Notes: generated by a model not told the origin, from the sequence alone. Shown: positions 28,472 to 37,842, numbered from the stretch's first letter. The stretch: 58,997 nucleotides of DNA from Aestuariivirga sp. (GCA_030680855.1 JAUXUN010000081.1:1-58997), one strand, 5' to 3'. Made by a program: numbers and translations.

Positions 28472-30379
28472 CTAAGCCTTAGTAAGGCGCTTCTGTTTTG
28501 CCAGATAGTCAACGATGGTGTCGGCCGCCTGTTCGGCTGAGAGTTTCGCTGTATCGAGTGAAATTTCAGGATCTTCCGGGGTTTCATAGGCGGAGGAAAT
28601 GCCGGTAAAGTTCTTGATCTCGCCGCGCCGCGCCTTGGCGTAAAGGCCTTTCACGTCGCGTTTCTCGGCTTCGGCAAGCGTGGTGTTCACGAAGATTTCA
28701 ACGAACTCGCCCTTCTCCACGCTTTCCCTTGCCATCAAACGCTCGGCGCGGAAGGGGGAGATGAATGAGACAAGCACGATCAAGCCGGCATCGACCATGA
28801 GCTTCGAGACTTCCGCCACGCGGCGGATGTTTTCAACCCGGTCGGCATCGGTGAAGCCCAAATCGCGATTGAGGCCGTGGCGCACGTTGTCGCCATCGAG
28901 CAGATAGGTCATGTGGCCGAGCGCATGGAGCTTTTTTTCCACCAGATTGGCAATAGTGGATTTTCCCGAACCAGAAAGGCCGGTGAACCACAGCACGGTT
29001 GGCTTTTGCTTGGCCTGGCTGGCGCGCGCCACCTTGTTCACGTCGACGGCTTGCCAATGGATGTTGGAGGCACGGCGCAGCGCGAAATGAATGAGGCCCA
29101 TGCCGACGGTTGAGTTGGTGAAGCGATCAATGATGATGAAGCTGCCGAGGTGGCGGTTCTCGGCGTAGGTGGTGAAGGCGATGGGGCCGTCGAGCTCCAA
29201 ATTGCATACGCCGATTTCATTGAGCGTGAGCGTCTTGGCCGCCACATGCTCCATGGTGTTGACGTTCACCTTGTATTTGAGGGAATCAAGCGTGCCGGGA
29301 ACCTGGCGGTTGCCAGTCTTGATGACATAGGGGCGGCCCGGCAGCATGGGTTCGTCACCCATCCACAACACCTCGACCTCAAACTGGTCCGACACTTCGA
29401 TGGGGTCTGCCGCATTGCAGATGACATCGCCGCGGCTGACATCGATTTCAGTGGTGAGAGTGATGGTGAGTGACTGGCCCGCGACACCAACCGGCAAGTC
29501 ACCATTGTAAGTGACGACGCGGTCGACGATGGCGGTCTTGGCCGAGGGCAAAACCTTGATCTGATCGCCGGGGCGCACCGCGCCGCTGGCAATGGTGCCG
29601 GAAAAGCCGCGGAAATTCTGGTCCGGGCGGTTCACCCATTGCACGGGCAGGCGGAAGGCCCTCGTCGCCAGATCATCGTCAACCGGCACGGTTTCGAGGT
29701 GCGCCATCAATGTGGGGCCGTGATACCAGGGCATGGCGGCGGAGGGCTCGACGACATTGTCGCCGGCAAGGGCGGAGAGCGGAATGCAAGTGATGTTGTC
29801 GGCGCCGATGCTTTTGGCGAAGGCGCGGTAATCGGCTTCGATGTCGGTGAAAACTTTCTGGTCATAGTTCATCAGGTCCATCTTGTTGATGGCGATGACG
29901 AGATGGCGGATGCCCAAGAGGGTTGCGATGAAGGTGTGGCGGCGGGTCTGGGTGAGTACGCCCTTACGCGCATCGATGAGAATGACAGCGAGATCGGCAG
30001 TTGAAGCGCCGGTTGCCATGTTGCGGGTATACTGTTCATGGCCAGGTGTGTCGGCGACGATGAATTTGCGCTTGTTGGTGGTGAAGGCGCGGTAGGCTAC
30101 GTCGATGGTGATGCCCTGCTCGCGTTCGGCGGCGAGGCCATCCACGAGAAGCGCGAAATCGAGATTGCCGCCCTGGGTTCCCATTTTCCTGGAGTCGGCT
30201 TCAAGGGCGAGGAGTTGATCTTCAAACAGCATCTTGGCTTCGTAGAGCAGCCGGCCGATGAGGGTTGACTTGCCATCATCGACGGAGCCGCAGGTGATGA
30301 AGCGCAGGAGATCCTTGTTCTCCTGGGTCTTCAGGTAGGATTCAACATTGCCACCTTCAAATTCGATGAACCGGGACAT
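28472..30379 (-). CDS. cysNC: Bifunctional sulfate adenylyltransferase subunit 1/adenylylsulfate kinase
   Basis: 635 residues. The N-terminal EF-Tu-like GTPase has P-loop GSVDDGKST (residues 31-39), DTPGHEQY and NKMDL; the C-terminal APS kinase has P-loop GLSGSGKST near residue 470 and [11 protein letters not shown]. With CysD it makes adenylylsulfate at the cost of GTP and phosphorylates it to PAPS. The fused CysN-CysC form is common in rhizobia (NodQ type). It overlaps the cysD stop by one base. No cysH or cysI is adjacent, so downstream reduction or sulfotransfer is encoded elsewhere. Confidence 0.96.
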   Translation of the reverse strand: MSRFIEFEGGNVESYLKTQENKDLLRFITCGSVDDGKSTLIGRLLYEAKMLFEDQLLALEADSRKMGTQGGNLDFALLVDGLAAEREQGITIDVAYRAFTTNKRKFIVADTPGHEQYTRNMATGASTADLAVILIDARKGVLTQTRRHTFIATLLGIRHLVIAINKMDLMNYDQKVFTDIEADYRAFAKSIGADNITCIPLSALAGDNVVEPSAAMPWYHGPTLMAHLETVPVDDDLATRAFRLPVQWVNRPDQNFRGFSGTIASGAVRPGDQIKVLPSAKTAIVDRVVTYNGDLPVGVAGQSLTITLTTEIDVSRGDVICNAADPIEVSDQFEVEVLWMGDEPMLPGRPYVIKTGNRQVPGTLDSLKYKVNVNTMEHVAAKTLTLNEIGVCNLELDGPIAFTTYAENRHLGSFIIIDRFTNSTVGMGLIHFALRRASNIHWQAVDVNKVARASQAKQKPTVLWFTGLSGSGKSTIANLVEKKLHALGHMTYLLDGDNVRHGLNRDLGFTDADRVENIRRVAEVSKLMVDAGLIVLVSFISPFRAERLMARESVEKGEFVEIFVNTTLAEAEKRDVKGLYAKARRGEIKNFTGISSAYETPEDPEISLDTAKLSAEQAADTIVDYLAKQKRLTKA

Positions 30380-31299
30380 CAGAAATATCCCTCCTGCTTT
30401 TTCTTTTCCATCGAAGCGGCCTGGTCCTTGTCGATGACGCGGCCCTGGCGCTCGGAGGAGGTGGCCACCAGCATTTCCTCGATGATGTCGAGAAGCGAGG
30501 TGGCGTTACTATCAATCGCGCCGGTCAGGGGATAGCAGCCAAGGGTGCGGAAGCGGATGTTGCGCATCTCCGGATTTTCGCCGGGGTTCAGGCGCATGCG
30601 TTCATCATCCACCATTATCATCTGGCCGTCGCGCCAGACGATGGGGCGGGGGGCGGCGAAATAGAGCGGCACGATGGGAATGTTCTCGATATGGATATAT
30701 TGCCAGATGTCGAGTTCGGTCCAGTTCGAGAGCGGGAACACGCGGATCGATTCGCCCTTGTTCTTGCGGGCGTTGTAGAGGTTCCAGAGTTCGGGGCGCT
30801 GGTTCTTGGGGTCCCAGCGATGCCTGGTGTCACGGAAAGAAAAAATGCGCTCCTTGGCGCGGGATTTTTCCTCGTCGCGGCGGGCCCCGCCGAAGGCTGC
30901 ATCGAAGCCATATTTGTCGAGGGCCTGCTTCAGGCCATCGGTTTTCATGATCTGGGTGTGGAGCGCCGAGCCGTGGTCGAAGGGGTTTACGTCCTTATCG
31001 ATGCCATCGGGATTCACATAGACGATGAGATCGAGGCCGAGGCGCCTGGCGGTTTCATCGCGCAGCGAAATCATGTCGCGGAATTTCCAGCGGGTATCCA
31101 CATGCATCAGGGGGAATGGCGGCTTGGCGGGATAAAAGGCCTTCATGGCGAGATGCAGCATGACGGCTGAATCCTTGCCCACGGAATAGAGCATCACCGG
31201 CTTTTCGCATTCGGCGGCGACTTCGCGGATGATGTGGATTGATTCCGCCTCGAGGCGTTCGAGATGGGTCAATTTCCTGAGGGCAGGGGCCTGCGGCAT
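30379..31299 (-). CDS. cysD: Sulfate adenylyltransferase subunit 2
   Basis: 306 residues. PP-loop ATP pyrophosphatase motif [18 protein letters not shown] near residue 40, and the conserved region [22 protein letters not shown]. It catalyses AMP transfer from ATP to sulfate with CysN. First gene of the cysD-cysNC operon; its 105-base upstream gap is shared with the divergent XRE-cupin regulator gene, which might read either side. Confidence 0.96.
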   Translation of the reverse strand: MPQAPALRKLTHLERLEAESIHIIREVAAECEKPVMLYSVGKDSAVMLHLAMKAFYPAKPPFPLMHVDTRWKFRDMISLRDETARRLGLDLIVYVNPDGIDKDVNPFDHGSALHTQIMKTDGLKQALDKYGFDAAFGGARRDEEKSRAKERIFSFRDTRHRWDPKNQRPELWNLYNARKNKGESIRVFPLSNWTELDIWQYIHIENIPIVPLYFAAPRPIVWRDGQMIMVDDERMRLNPGENPEMRNIRFRTLGCYPLTGAIDSNATSLLDIIEEMLVATSSERQGRVIDKDQAASMEKKKQEGYF

Positions 31300-31404
31300 T
31301 TCGCTATCCTTGTTCGGGCGGGTTTATGGCGGTGTCTTTGTGCAAAGGCAAGGTGGGACTTGCCCAGATATGGGCTTCGGGTTAGTGCTTTAAGAGGGGG
31401 GCCG

Positions 31405-32067
31405 ATGAAAAATCCATCACCAAAAAAACCGGCGGCCAAGAGGGGCGCGCCCAAACTTCCCTACCAGGAGCCGCATCTGGGCGCTGCGGCGCGGGGCAAG
31501 CTGCTGGAGGAAGCCATTGGGCGTGAAGTGCGCGGATTCCGGGAAAAACTTGGCATCACGATTTCGGAGCTTGCCAAGGCGGCCGACATGTCGGCCGGGA
31601 TGCTGTCGAAGATCGAGAATGGCGCCACCTCGCCATCACTTGGCTCGCTGCAGGCCCTGGGCAAGGCCCTGCAGGTGCCGGTCACAGCGCTGTTCCGGGG
31701 TTTTGAGGAAATCCGGGATGCGTCCTTCGTGAAGGCTGGACAGGGCCTGACCATTGAGCGGCGCGGCACGCGGGCAGGGCACCAATACCAGTTGCTGGGC
31801 CACAGCCCACATGGGGCGGTGATGGTCGAGCCCTACATGATCACGCTCACCGCCCAGTCGGACGTGTTCCCCACATTCCAGCATGGCGGACTCGAGATGC
31901 TCTACATGCTGGAGGGCAATGTGGTTTACCGCCATGGCGACAAGACCTATGACATGCACCCCGGCGACACCCTGTTTTTCGACGCCGATGTTCCGCACGG
32001 GCCGGAGGAGCTGAAAAAGCTCCCGGCGCGTTATTTAAGCGTGATCAGCTACCGGCGGGATGATTAA
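31405..32067 (+). CDS. XRE-family regulator with C-terminal cupin domain
   Basis: 220 residues. Residues about 45-100 form a helix-turn-helix (REKLGITISELAKAADMSAGMLSKIENG), and about 145-215 form a cupin sensor domain (GLEMLYMLEGNVVYRHGDKTYDMHPGDTLFFDADVPHGP). The N-terminus is a basic lysine/proline tail. The ATG at 31405 follows AGAGGGGGG; the longer frame from 31264 overlaps cysD and is unlikely. Such regulators often govern polyamine, amino-acid or aldehyde catabolism. The target is unknown; cysD (divergent) and the N-methylglutamate genes downstream are candidates. Confidence 0.9.
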   Translation: MKNPSPKKPAAKRGAPKLPYQEPHLGAAARGKLLEEAIGREVRGFREKLGITISELAKAADMSAGMLSKIENGATSPSLGSLQALGKALQVPVTALFRGFEEIRDASFVKAGQGLTIERRGTRAGHQYQLLGHSPHGAVMVEPYMITLTAQSDVFPTFQHGGLEMLYMLEGNVVYRHGDKTYDMHPGDTLFFDADVPHGPEELKKLPARYLSVISYRRDD

Positions 32068-32075
32068 TTGACAAA

Positions 32076-32103
32076 GTAGCTACCGGTAGCTACCGGTAGC
32101 TAC
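32076..32103. promoter_or_regulatory. Repeated palindrome upstream of toxin-antitoxin genes
   Basis: Twenty-eight bases consist of overlapping copies of the perfect palindrome GTAGCTACCGGTAGCTAC at a 10-base period, i.e. about one DNA turn. A consensus TTGACA (-35) lies immediately before it at 32068-32073. The antitoxin ATG is 10 bases after it with no Shine-Dalgarno. This is the expected place for autoregulation by the antitoxin/toxin complex. Confidence 0.7.
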
Positions 32104-32112
32104 ATTGCTCTC

Positions 32113-32379
32113 ATGGGTATTTCTGTTAAGGAAGCCAAGAACCGCCTGTCCGAACTTCTGCATCGCGCGGAGTCGGGGGAGAGAGTGGTTGTAACGCGTG
32201 ACGGCGTGCCAGTGGTTGACCTCGTTCCGCACGCGCCAAAAAAGGGCGGATTAAACCTTGAGGCCCTGCGCGCCTACAAGAAATTGCATGGCATTGACAG
32301 AGTCGTTGAATTCATCCCGGATGACTTCGATGACCCTATGCCTGCGGATTTTCTCGTCCGGCCCCTGCCAAAGGCATGA
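32113..32379 (+). CDS. Type II antitoxin, Phd/YefM family
   Basis: 88 residues. ISVKEAKNRLSELLHRAESGERVVVTRDGVPVVDLVP is split over the usual Phd/YefM DNA-binding and dimerisation region; the acidic C-terminal part (FIPDDFDDPMPADF) should wrap the toxin. It has no visible ribosome site and may be leaderless or depend on a very short leader. The toxin gene overlaps its stop by four bases. Confidence 0.9.
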   Translation: MGISVKEAKNRLSELLHRAESGERVVVTRDGVPVVDLVPHAPKKGGLNLEALRAYKKLHGIDRVVEFIPDDFDDPMPADFLVRPLPKA

Positions 32380-32762
32380 AGCTGCTCATAGATACACATT
32401 TTGTCATACTTCTCGCAGATGACTGGATTGACCAATCGGCGCACCCAAATCGGGACATTATCCTTCATGAGAGTTCCGAAGTTTTTGTAAGCGTGGCAAG
32501 TCTATGGGAGGTTGAAATCAAGTCTCGCATTGGCAAGCTCCCACTGAAGGACCCAGTACGGAACTGGTCGGGCATGCTTGAAAATGCCGGAGCCCGTATC
32601 CTGCCTGTCGAATTGCAACACGTCGTCGCAGACATTGGCCCTGAGCCAGAAATAAATGATCCCTTTGACCGGTTGTTGCCGAGTACTTGCGCAGCGGAAA
32701 AATTCAGGCTTGTCACCGTCGACCGGGCGTTAGTAGATCACCCTCTTGCGTGGCGTGGTTAA
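32376..32762 (+). CDS. vapC: Type II toxin, PIN-domain ribonuclease (VapC-like)
   Basis: 128 residues. PIN acidic residues are visible: Asp6 in LLIDTHF, Glu in SLWEVEIKSRIGKL, and Asp in NDPFDRLL with a further Asp in VTVDRALVDHP. The NDPFDRLL block is typical of the VapC subgroup paired with Phd-like antitoxins. It should cut RNA, often tRNA or rRNA, when the antitoxin is degraded. It appears complete. The pair sits between the XRE-cupin gene and the methylamine operon. Confidence 0.9.
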   Translation: MKLLIDTHFVILLADDWIDQSAHPNRDIILHESSEVFVSVASLWEVEIKSRIGKLPLKDPVRNWSGMLENAGARILPVELQHVVADIGPEPEINDPFDRLLPSTCAAEKFRLVTVDRALVDHPLAWRG

Positions 32763-32802
32763 TCCATGTCATTCCTCTTGTGAAAAAATAATTCCTAGTA
32801 GT

Positions 32803-32830
32803 TGATAATGCTGTAATGCCCTGATACAGT
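32803..32830 (+). promoter_or_regulatory. Possible sigma-70-type promoter for the methylamine operon
   Basis: TTGATA (32803-32808) and TACAGT (32825-32830) are separated by 16 bases in the AT-richer gap before mgsA. The palindrome CAGCGCTG follows at about 32835, and AGGAGAGG (32847-32854) provides the ribosome site. Weak match; reported because it is the only plausible pair in the gap. Confidence 0.3.
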
Positions 32831-32863
32831 CTTTCAGCGCTGTTTCAGGAGAGGTTTTTTGTC

Positions 32864-33766
32864 ATGTGCGGCATTGTCGGTCTTTATCTCAAGAACCCCA
32901 AATTGAAGCCCAAACTGGGCAAAATGTTCAAGCCCATGATCATCGAGATGACCAATCGCGGGCCGGATTCGGCGGGCGTTGCGATTTACCGCAATCCAGT
33001 GAAAAAGACCCAAACGAAATTTTCGCTAGCCCATGATGATGCCAATTATGACTGGAAGAAAATTGATGTGGGCCTGGAGAAAGCACTGAAATGCGACTGC
33101 ACGGTGAAGAAGATCGGCAATCACTGCATATTGGTGACGACGGGTAAGGAGCCTGCAGTCATTGCCTGGCTGAAAGCCCATCATCCGCAGGTGCGCGTTG
33201 TGGGGTCCGGCCACACGATTGAGATTTTCAAGGAAGTGGGCCTGCCTGCCAATGTCTATGACAAGTTTGATCTCGACGAAGCGGCGGGCACGCACATCAT
33301 CGGCCACACCCGCATGGCAACGGAAAGTGCGGTGACCACGGCGGGTTCACATCCCTTTGCAACGGGGGCCGACCTTTGCCTTGTCCACAATGGATCGCTC
33401 TCCAATCATAACCGCCTGCGCGAAAGCTTGCGCAAGGAGGGCATGGATTTCCAGACCGAGAACGACACGGAGGTGGCGGCCGCTTACATGACCTCTAAAC
33501 TGCGCGGCGGGGCCACGCTGAAGGAAGCGCTGGAAGACGGGCTTCGCGATCTCGACGGTTTTTATACTTTTCTGGTTGGGACCGCTGACGGCTTTGCCGT
33601 GGTGCGCGATCCCATCGCCTGCAAGCATGCGGTGATGGCGGAGACCGACGACTGGGTGGCGATGGCGACGGAATACCGCGCCATTGCGCATTTGCCCGGC
33701 GCCGATAACGCGAAGATTTGGGAACCGGAACCGACCATCGTCTACACTTGGGGCGGACACGCATGA
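32864..33766 (+). CDS. mgsA: N-methylglutamate synthase subunit A (class II glutamine amidotransferase, GlxB-like)
   Basis: 300 residues. After Met removal Cys2 (MCGIVG) is the N-terminal nucleophile; TNRGPDSAG, IGHTRMATES and LVHNGSLSNH are the class II glutaminase motifs. It corresponds to the amidotransferase part of glutamate synthase. In the N-methylglutamate pathway it acts on gamma-glutamylmethylamide, delivering methylamine to 2-oxoglutarate. The role is assigned because mgsB, mgsC, gmaS and mgdABCD follow. The start overlaps nothing and has AGGAGAGG upstream; the stop overlaps mgsB by four bases. Confidence 0.92.
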   Translation: MCGIVGLYLKNPKLKPKLGKMFKPMIIEMTNRGPDSAGVAIYRNPVKKTQTKFSLAHDDANYDWKKIDVGLEKALKCDCTVKKIGNHCILVTTGKEPAVIAWLKAHHPQVRVVGSGHTIEIFKEVGLPANVYDKFDLDEAAGTHIIGHTRMATESAVTTAGSHPFATGADLCLVHNGSLSNHNRLRESLRKEGMDFQTENDTEVAAAYMTSKLRGGATLKEALEDGLRDLDGFYTFLVGTADGFAVVRDPIACKHAVMAETDDWVAMATEYRAIAHLPGADNAKIWEPEPTIVYTWGGHA

Positions 33767-34446
33767 ACGAGCTTGATCTTCACGAGGTTGGGGTGCGGGG
33801 AATCAACTCGCAACTTCTCAGCCTGCCCAAGAACACCAATGAAAAACATTGGGTCATTCACAATCCCAAGGGCCAGCACTCCATTGCGGTGGGCCTTGAT
33901 GCGCCGCTGCAGATCGATATCAGGGGCCATGTGGGCTTCTATTGCGGCGGCATGAACAGCCACGCGGAGTTGACCATTCACGGCCATGCGGGCGTGGGAA
34001 CGGCTGAAAACATGATGTCCGGTGTGGTCTGGGTGAAAGGCAACTCATCGGAATCGGCAGGCGCTACGGGCAATGGCGGGTTGCTGGTGATTGAAGGCGA
34101 TGCCTCGTCACGCTGCGGCATTTCGATGAAGGGCATTGATATCGTGGTGGGCGGTTCGGTCGGCCACATGTCGGCTTTCATGGCGCAGCGCGGCAATCTG
34201 ATTGTCTGTGGCGATGCAGGCGATGCGCTGGGTGATTCCATTTACGAGGCACGGCTTTACGTGAAAGGCAAGGTGGCAAGCCTTGGGGCCGATTGTATCG
34301 AGAAGGAAATGCAGGCGGAACACCTGGCCGATTTGGAGCGTCTGCTGAAGGCCGCCAACCGCAAGGAAAAACCATCGGATTTCCGCCGCTATGGCTCGGC
34401 GCGCAAGCTTTACAATTTCAGCGTCGATCACGCGGACGCATACTGA
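33763..34446 (+). CDS. mgsB: N-methylglutamate synthase subunit B (GltB C-terminal beta-helix domain, GlxC-like)
   Basis: 227 residues. The protein is a right-handed beta-helix of glycine-rich repeats (GHVGFYCGGMNSHAEL, GHAGVGTAENMMSG, GGSVGHMSAF, GDAGDALGDSIYEARLYV), equivalent to the C-terminal domain of the large glutamate synthase subunit. It contributes a structural part of the channel between subunits. The ATG at 33763 overlaps the mgsA stop; the longer frame from 33718 does not start as the family does. Confidence 0.92.
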   Translation: MNELDLHEVGVRGINSQLLSLPKNTNEKHWVIHNPKGQHSIAVGLDAPLQIDIRGHVGFYCGGMNSHAELTIHGHAGVGTAENMMSGVVWVKGNSSESAGATGNGGLLVIEGDASSRCGISMKGIDIVVGGSVGHMSAFMAQRGNLIVCGDAGDALGDSIYEARLYVKGKVASLGADCIEKEMQAEHLADLERLLKAANRKEKPSDFRRYGSARKLYNFSVDHADAY

Positions 34447-34453
34447 GGACAAC

Positions 34454-35779
34454 ATGGATAAAACCCCCCGCACGCTGCCGCGCAAATCAGCAACCTTTGA
34501 CGACTACACGCTTTCTGAAATCCGCCGGGCCGCAAGCACCGGCATTTATGATATTCGCGGGGGCGGCGCAAAGCGCAGGCTGCCGCATTTCGATGACCTG
34601 CTGTTTTTGGGCGCATCCATCTCGCGTTATCCGCTTGAAGGCTACCGGGAAAAATGCGGCACCAATGTCGTGCTCGGCACACGCTTTGCCACGAAGCCGA
34701 TTGAACTGAAGATTCCAATCACCATTGCGGGCATGAGTTTTGGCTCTCTTTCGGCGCAGGCCAAGGAAGCGCTGGGGCGTGGGGCAACCATTGCCGGAAC
34801 CTCCACCACCACGGGCGATGGCGGCATGACACCGGAAGAGCGCGGGCAATCCAAAACATTGGTTTATCAATACCTGCCATCGCGCTACGGGATGAATCCT
34901 GAAGATCTGCGCAAGGCCGATGCGATTGAAATCGTCATCGGCCAGGGCGCAAAGCCCGGCGGCGGCGGCATGTTGCTGGGTCAGAAAATTTCCGACCGGG
35001 TGGCGGCCATGCGCTGCCTGCCGAAAGGCATCGACCAGCGTTCGGCCTGCCGCCATCCGGACTGGACAGGCCCTGATGACCTTGAAATCAAGATCAATGA
35101 ACTCCGCGAAATCACCAATTGGGAAAAGCCCATCTATGTGAAGATCGGCGGAGCCCGGCCCTATTACGATGTGGCTTTGGCGGTGAAGTCCGGGGCTGAT
35201 GTTGTGGTGCTGGATGGCATGCAGGGCGGCACGGCGGCGACCCAGGAAGTGTTTATCGAGCATGTGGGCCAGCCGACATTGGCCTGCATCCGCCCGGCGG
35301 TCCGCGCCTTGCAGGAACTTAACATGCACCGCAAGGTGCAGCTCATCGTCTCTGGCGGCATCAGGAATGGCGCCGATGTGGCAAAGGCCCTGGCGCTTGG
35401 CGTGGATGCCGTGTCGATCGGCACGGCAGCCCTTGTGGCGCTGGGCGACAATGACCCGCATTATGAGACAGAATATAATGAGCTTGGCACAACGGCGGGC
35501 TCCTATGACGACTGGCATGAGGGGCGTGATCCCGCCGGCATTACCACGCAGGACCCGGAGCTGACCAAGCGGCTTGATCCGGTGAAGGCTGGCAGGCGTC
35601 TTTCCAATTACCTGAAAGTCATGACGCTGGAGGCACAGACCATCGCGCGGGCCAATGGCAAAAGCCATGTGCATAACCTTGAGCCTGAAGACCTCTGCGC
35701 GCTCACGGTGGAAGCCGCGGCCATGGCGCAGGTCCCCCTTGCAGGAACAGACTGGATTCCGGGCCGGGGCGGGTATTAA
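34454..35779 (+). CDS. mgsC: N-methylglutamate synthase subunit C (FMN synthase domain, GlxD-like)
   Basis: 441 residues. The FMN-binding glutamate synthase barrel is shown by PITIAGMSFGSLSAQAKEALG, EIVIGQGAKPGGGGMLLGQK, VVLDGMQGGTAATQEVF and the SGGIRNGADVAKALALGVDAVSIGTAAL block. It reduces the imine formed from 2-oxoglutarate and methylamine to N-methylglutamate. The start ATG at 34454 is 7 bases after mgsB with GAGGA upstream; a longer frame lies inside mgsB. Confidence 0.93.
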   Translation: MDKTPRTLPRKSATFDDYTLSEIRRAASTGIYDIRGGGAKRRLPHFDDLLFLGASISRYPLEGYREKCGTNVVLGTRFATKPIELKIPITIAGMSFGSLSAQAKEALGRGATIAGTSTTTGDGGMTPEERGQSKTLVYQYLPSRYGMNPEDLRKADAIEIVIGQGAKPGGGGMLLGQKISDRVAAMRCLPKGIDQRSACRHPDWTGPDDLEIKINELREITNWEKPIYVKIGGARPYYDVALAVKSGADVVVLDGMQGGTAATQEVFIEHVGQPTLACIRPAVRALQELNMHRKVQLIVSGGIRNGADVAKALALGVDAVSIGTAALVALGDNDPHYETEYNELGTTAGSYDDWHEGRDPAGITTQDPELTKRLDPVKAGRRLSNYLKVMTLEAQTIARANGKSHVHNLEPEDLCALTVEAAAMAQVPLAGTDWIPGRGGY

Positions 35780-35805
35780 GATGGTGCCTTCTTGAGGGGA
35801 TCATC

Positions 35806-36417
35806 ATGACACTGTCGGCGCTGGTTATTTTTTTCGTGGCTGAATTCGTGTTTGCGGTTACGCCGGGGCAAAGTGTGGCGGCCTTGGTGGCGCGGGTGAT
35901 CAACCGGGGCTGGCGGAGTGTGCTGCCGTTTCTCAGCGCCATGTGGCTGGGTGAAATCATCTGGCTTACCTGCGCGGTAGCGGGCCTGAGCCACATCGCG
36001 CAAACTTTCCACGAGGCCTTTGTCGTTCTCAAATACCTTGGTGCGGCCTACCTGTTTTATCTCGCTTACAGGATGTGGACGGCGCGCATTGACGAGAAAG
36101 AAACCACTCTGCCAAAGAGCGAAAGGCCGGCACGCATGTTTTTTGCCGGGATGGCGGTTACGCTGGGAAACCCGAAGCTCATGATTTTTTATGTGGCATT
36201 CCTGCCGTCAATCATTGATCTGGCTGCAGTGACGCCATTTATTTGGCTGGAATTGACGCTAACCTTGGGTCTTGCCCTGATCGCGGGTGATTTCGTTTGG
36301 ATTTTCCTGGCTTCGCAGGCGCGGCGCTGGCTGAAAAGCCCACGCGCGGTGAAGCTGGCCAACCGCGCTGGCGCCGCGGTGATGGGCGGGGCGGCGACGG
36401 TAATTGCAGCGGAATGA
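35806..36417 (+). CDS. LysE/RhtB-family amino-acid exporter
   Basis: 203 residues, about six membrane helices. The N-terminal FAVTPGQSVAALVARVINRGW motif (PGP/PGQ region) and the GNPKLMIFYVAFLPSII block are typical of LysE/RhtB. It is inserted between mgsC and gmaS with gaps of 26 and 31 bases, so it is very likely cotranscribed. It could export an amino acid or a pathway intermediate such as gamma-glutamylmethylamide, or a toxic analogue; this is inference. It is not part of the core methylamine pathway. Confidence 0.88.
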   Translation: MTLSALVIFFVAEFVFAVTPGQSVAALVARVINRGWRSVLPFLSAMWLGEIIWLTCAVAGLSHIAQTFHEAFVVLKYLGAAYLFYLAYRMWTARIDEKETTLPKSERPARMFFAGMAVTLGNPKLMIFYVAFLPSIIDLAAVTPFIWLELTLTLGLALIAGDFVWIFLASQARRWLKSPRAVKLANRAGAAVMGGAATVIAAE

Positions 36418-36448
36418 AATTTAAAAACCATAATCGGGAGTGAAATTA

Positions 36449-37756
36449 ATGGCCGGGGAACTCGAAGCATATGCCAAGAAGAACAAGGTAAAGTTCTTCC
36501 TGTTCAATTTCACCGACCTGTTCGGTACGCAGCGCGCCAAGCTCGTGCCTGCCGAAGCGGCAACGCGGATGCAGAAGGCGGGTGCGGGTTTTGCGGGCTT
36601 TGCCACCTGGCTTGACCAGACACCGGCGCATCCGGATATCCTCGTGATGCCGGATCCCAATGCGATCATTCCATTGCCGTGGCGGCCGGAGGTGGCCTGG
36701 GTTGCGGGCGATCCGTGGATGAGCGGCAAGCCGCTGGAACAGGCGCCGCGCCATGCGCTGAAGAAGGCCATGGAGAAAACCGCCAAGAGCAATCTCAAAT
36801 TGATGGCGGGCGTCGAGCCCGAGTTTTTCCTGATCAATGCGGATGGCACGCAGATTTCCGATGGCCGGGATACGCAGGAAAAGCCCTGTTATGATCAGGC
36901 GGCGATCATGCGGCGGCTTGATGTGATCACCGAGATTTCCTCGACGATGATTGAATTGGGCTGGGGACCCTACCAGAACGACCATGAGGACGCCAATGGC
37001 CAGTTTGAGATCAACTGGAATTTCAACGACGCGCTGACGACGGCGGACCAACTTGCCTTCTTCAAGTTCATGGTGAAGAGCATTGCCGAAAAGCATGGGC
37101 TGCGCGCCACCTTCATGCCCAAGCCCTTCATCAATCTCACGGGCAGCGGCTGCCATGTGCATCTCTCGATGTGGGACAATGCGCGCAAGAAGAACCTGTT
37201 TGACGATGCCAAGGACGAGATGGGCCTTTCGCCCATGGCCTACAACTTCCTGGGCGGTTTGATTCATCATGCGGAATCGCTGGTGGCGGTCACCAATCCC
37301 ACGGTGAACTCCTACAAGCGCATCAATGCGCCGCGGACGATCTCGGGGGCCACATGGTCGCCAAACACGGTGACCTTCGGCGGCAATAACCGGACGCACA
37401 TGGTGCGCATTCCCGATGCAGGGCGCACCGAGTTCCGCCTGCCGGACAACGCGGCCAATCCCTACCTGATGCTGGCCTCCATCCTTGCGGCGGGCATGCA
37501 TGGCATCGAGGCGAAGATGGATCCGGGCAAGCGCCTTGACATCGACATGTATGCGGAAGGCCATACGGTGAAAAACGCCAAAAAGCTGCCGCTAAACCTG
37601 CTCGATGCGCTGCGCAATTTTGAAAAGGACACTTACTTGCGTGAGGCTCTGGGGGCTGAAGTATCGTCGGCCTATCTCAAGCTCAAGCATGCGGAATGGA
37701 ACCAGTATTGCCGTCACCTCACGCAATGGGAGCGGGACACGACGCTGGATTGTTAG
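36449..37756 (+). CDS. gmaS: Gamma-glutamylmethylamide synthetase (glutamine synthetase family)
   Basis: 435 residues. Glutamine-synthetase motifs are present: FFLFNFTDLFGTQRAKLVP near the start, the metal block GVEPEFFL, NGQFEINWNF, GSGCHVHLSM and the ATP/glutamate site NRTHMVRIPDAGRTEFRLPDN. This is the GlnT-like class used to ligate methylamine to glutamate. Methylamine rather than ammonia is inferred from the surrounding mgs and mgd genes. The ATG at 36449 has GGGAG 8 bases upstream; an in-frame GTG at 36440 lies within that ribosome site. Confidence 0.93.
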   Translation: MAGELEAYAKKNKVKFFLFNFTDLFGTQRAKLVPAEAATRMQKAGAGFAGFATWLDQTPAHPDILVMPDPNAIIPLPWRPEVAWVAGDPWMSGKPLEQAPRHALKKAMEKTAKSNLKLMAGVEPEFFLINADGTQISDGRDTQEKPCYDQAAIMRRLDVITEISSTMIELGWGPYQNDHEDANGQFEINWNFNDALTTADQLAFFKFMVKSIAEKHGLRATFMPKPFINLTGSGCHVHLSMWDNARKKNLFDDAKDEMGLSPMAYNFLGGLIHHAESLVAVTNPTVNSYKRINAPRTISGATWSPNTVTFGGNNRTHMVRIPDAGRTEFRLPDNAANPYLMLASILAAGMHGIEAKMDPGKRLDIDMYAEGHTVKNAKKLPLNLLDALRNFEKDTYLREALGAEVSSAYLKLKHAEWNQYCRHLTQWERDTTLDC

Positions 37757-37764
37757 ACATCATC

Positions 37765-37842
37765 TCTCCATGGTCGCACATGATGCGACCACCCGGACTT
37801 GGGCAAAGGGCTGGGTGGTCGGGTCAAGCCCGACCATGGAGA
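37765..37842. repeat. Palindromic intergenic repeat between gmaS and mgdA
   Basis: TCTCCATGGTCG (37765-37776) pairs perfectly with CGACCATGGAGA (37831-37842); inside, GACCACCC (37787-37794) pairs with GGGTGGTC (37813-37820). The core GGTCGGGTCAAGCCCGACC is itself an inverted repeat. This resembles the mobile palindromic repeats of Hyphomicrobiales and lies inside the operon. Confidence 0.8.

Noticed and set aside
32076-32103. CRISPR-like or iteron origin array
   Set aside because: The repeats overlap with no spacers, span only 28 bases and sit at a toxin-antitoxin promoter; no Cas or replication gene is near.
36449-37756. Housekeeping glutamine synthetase
   Set aside because: It lies inside the methylamine gene set and is of the GlnT-like class used as gamma-glutamylmethylamide synthetase; no glnB or other nitrogen-regulation genes adjoin.
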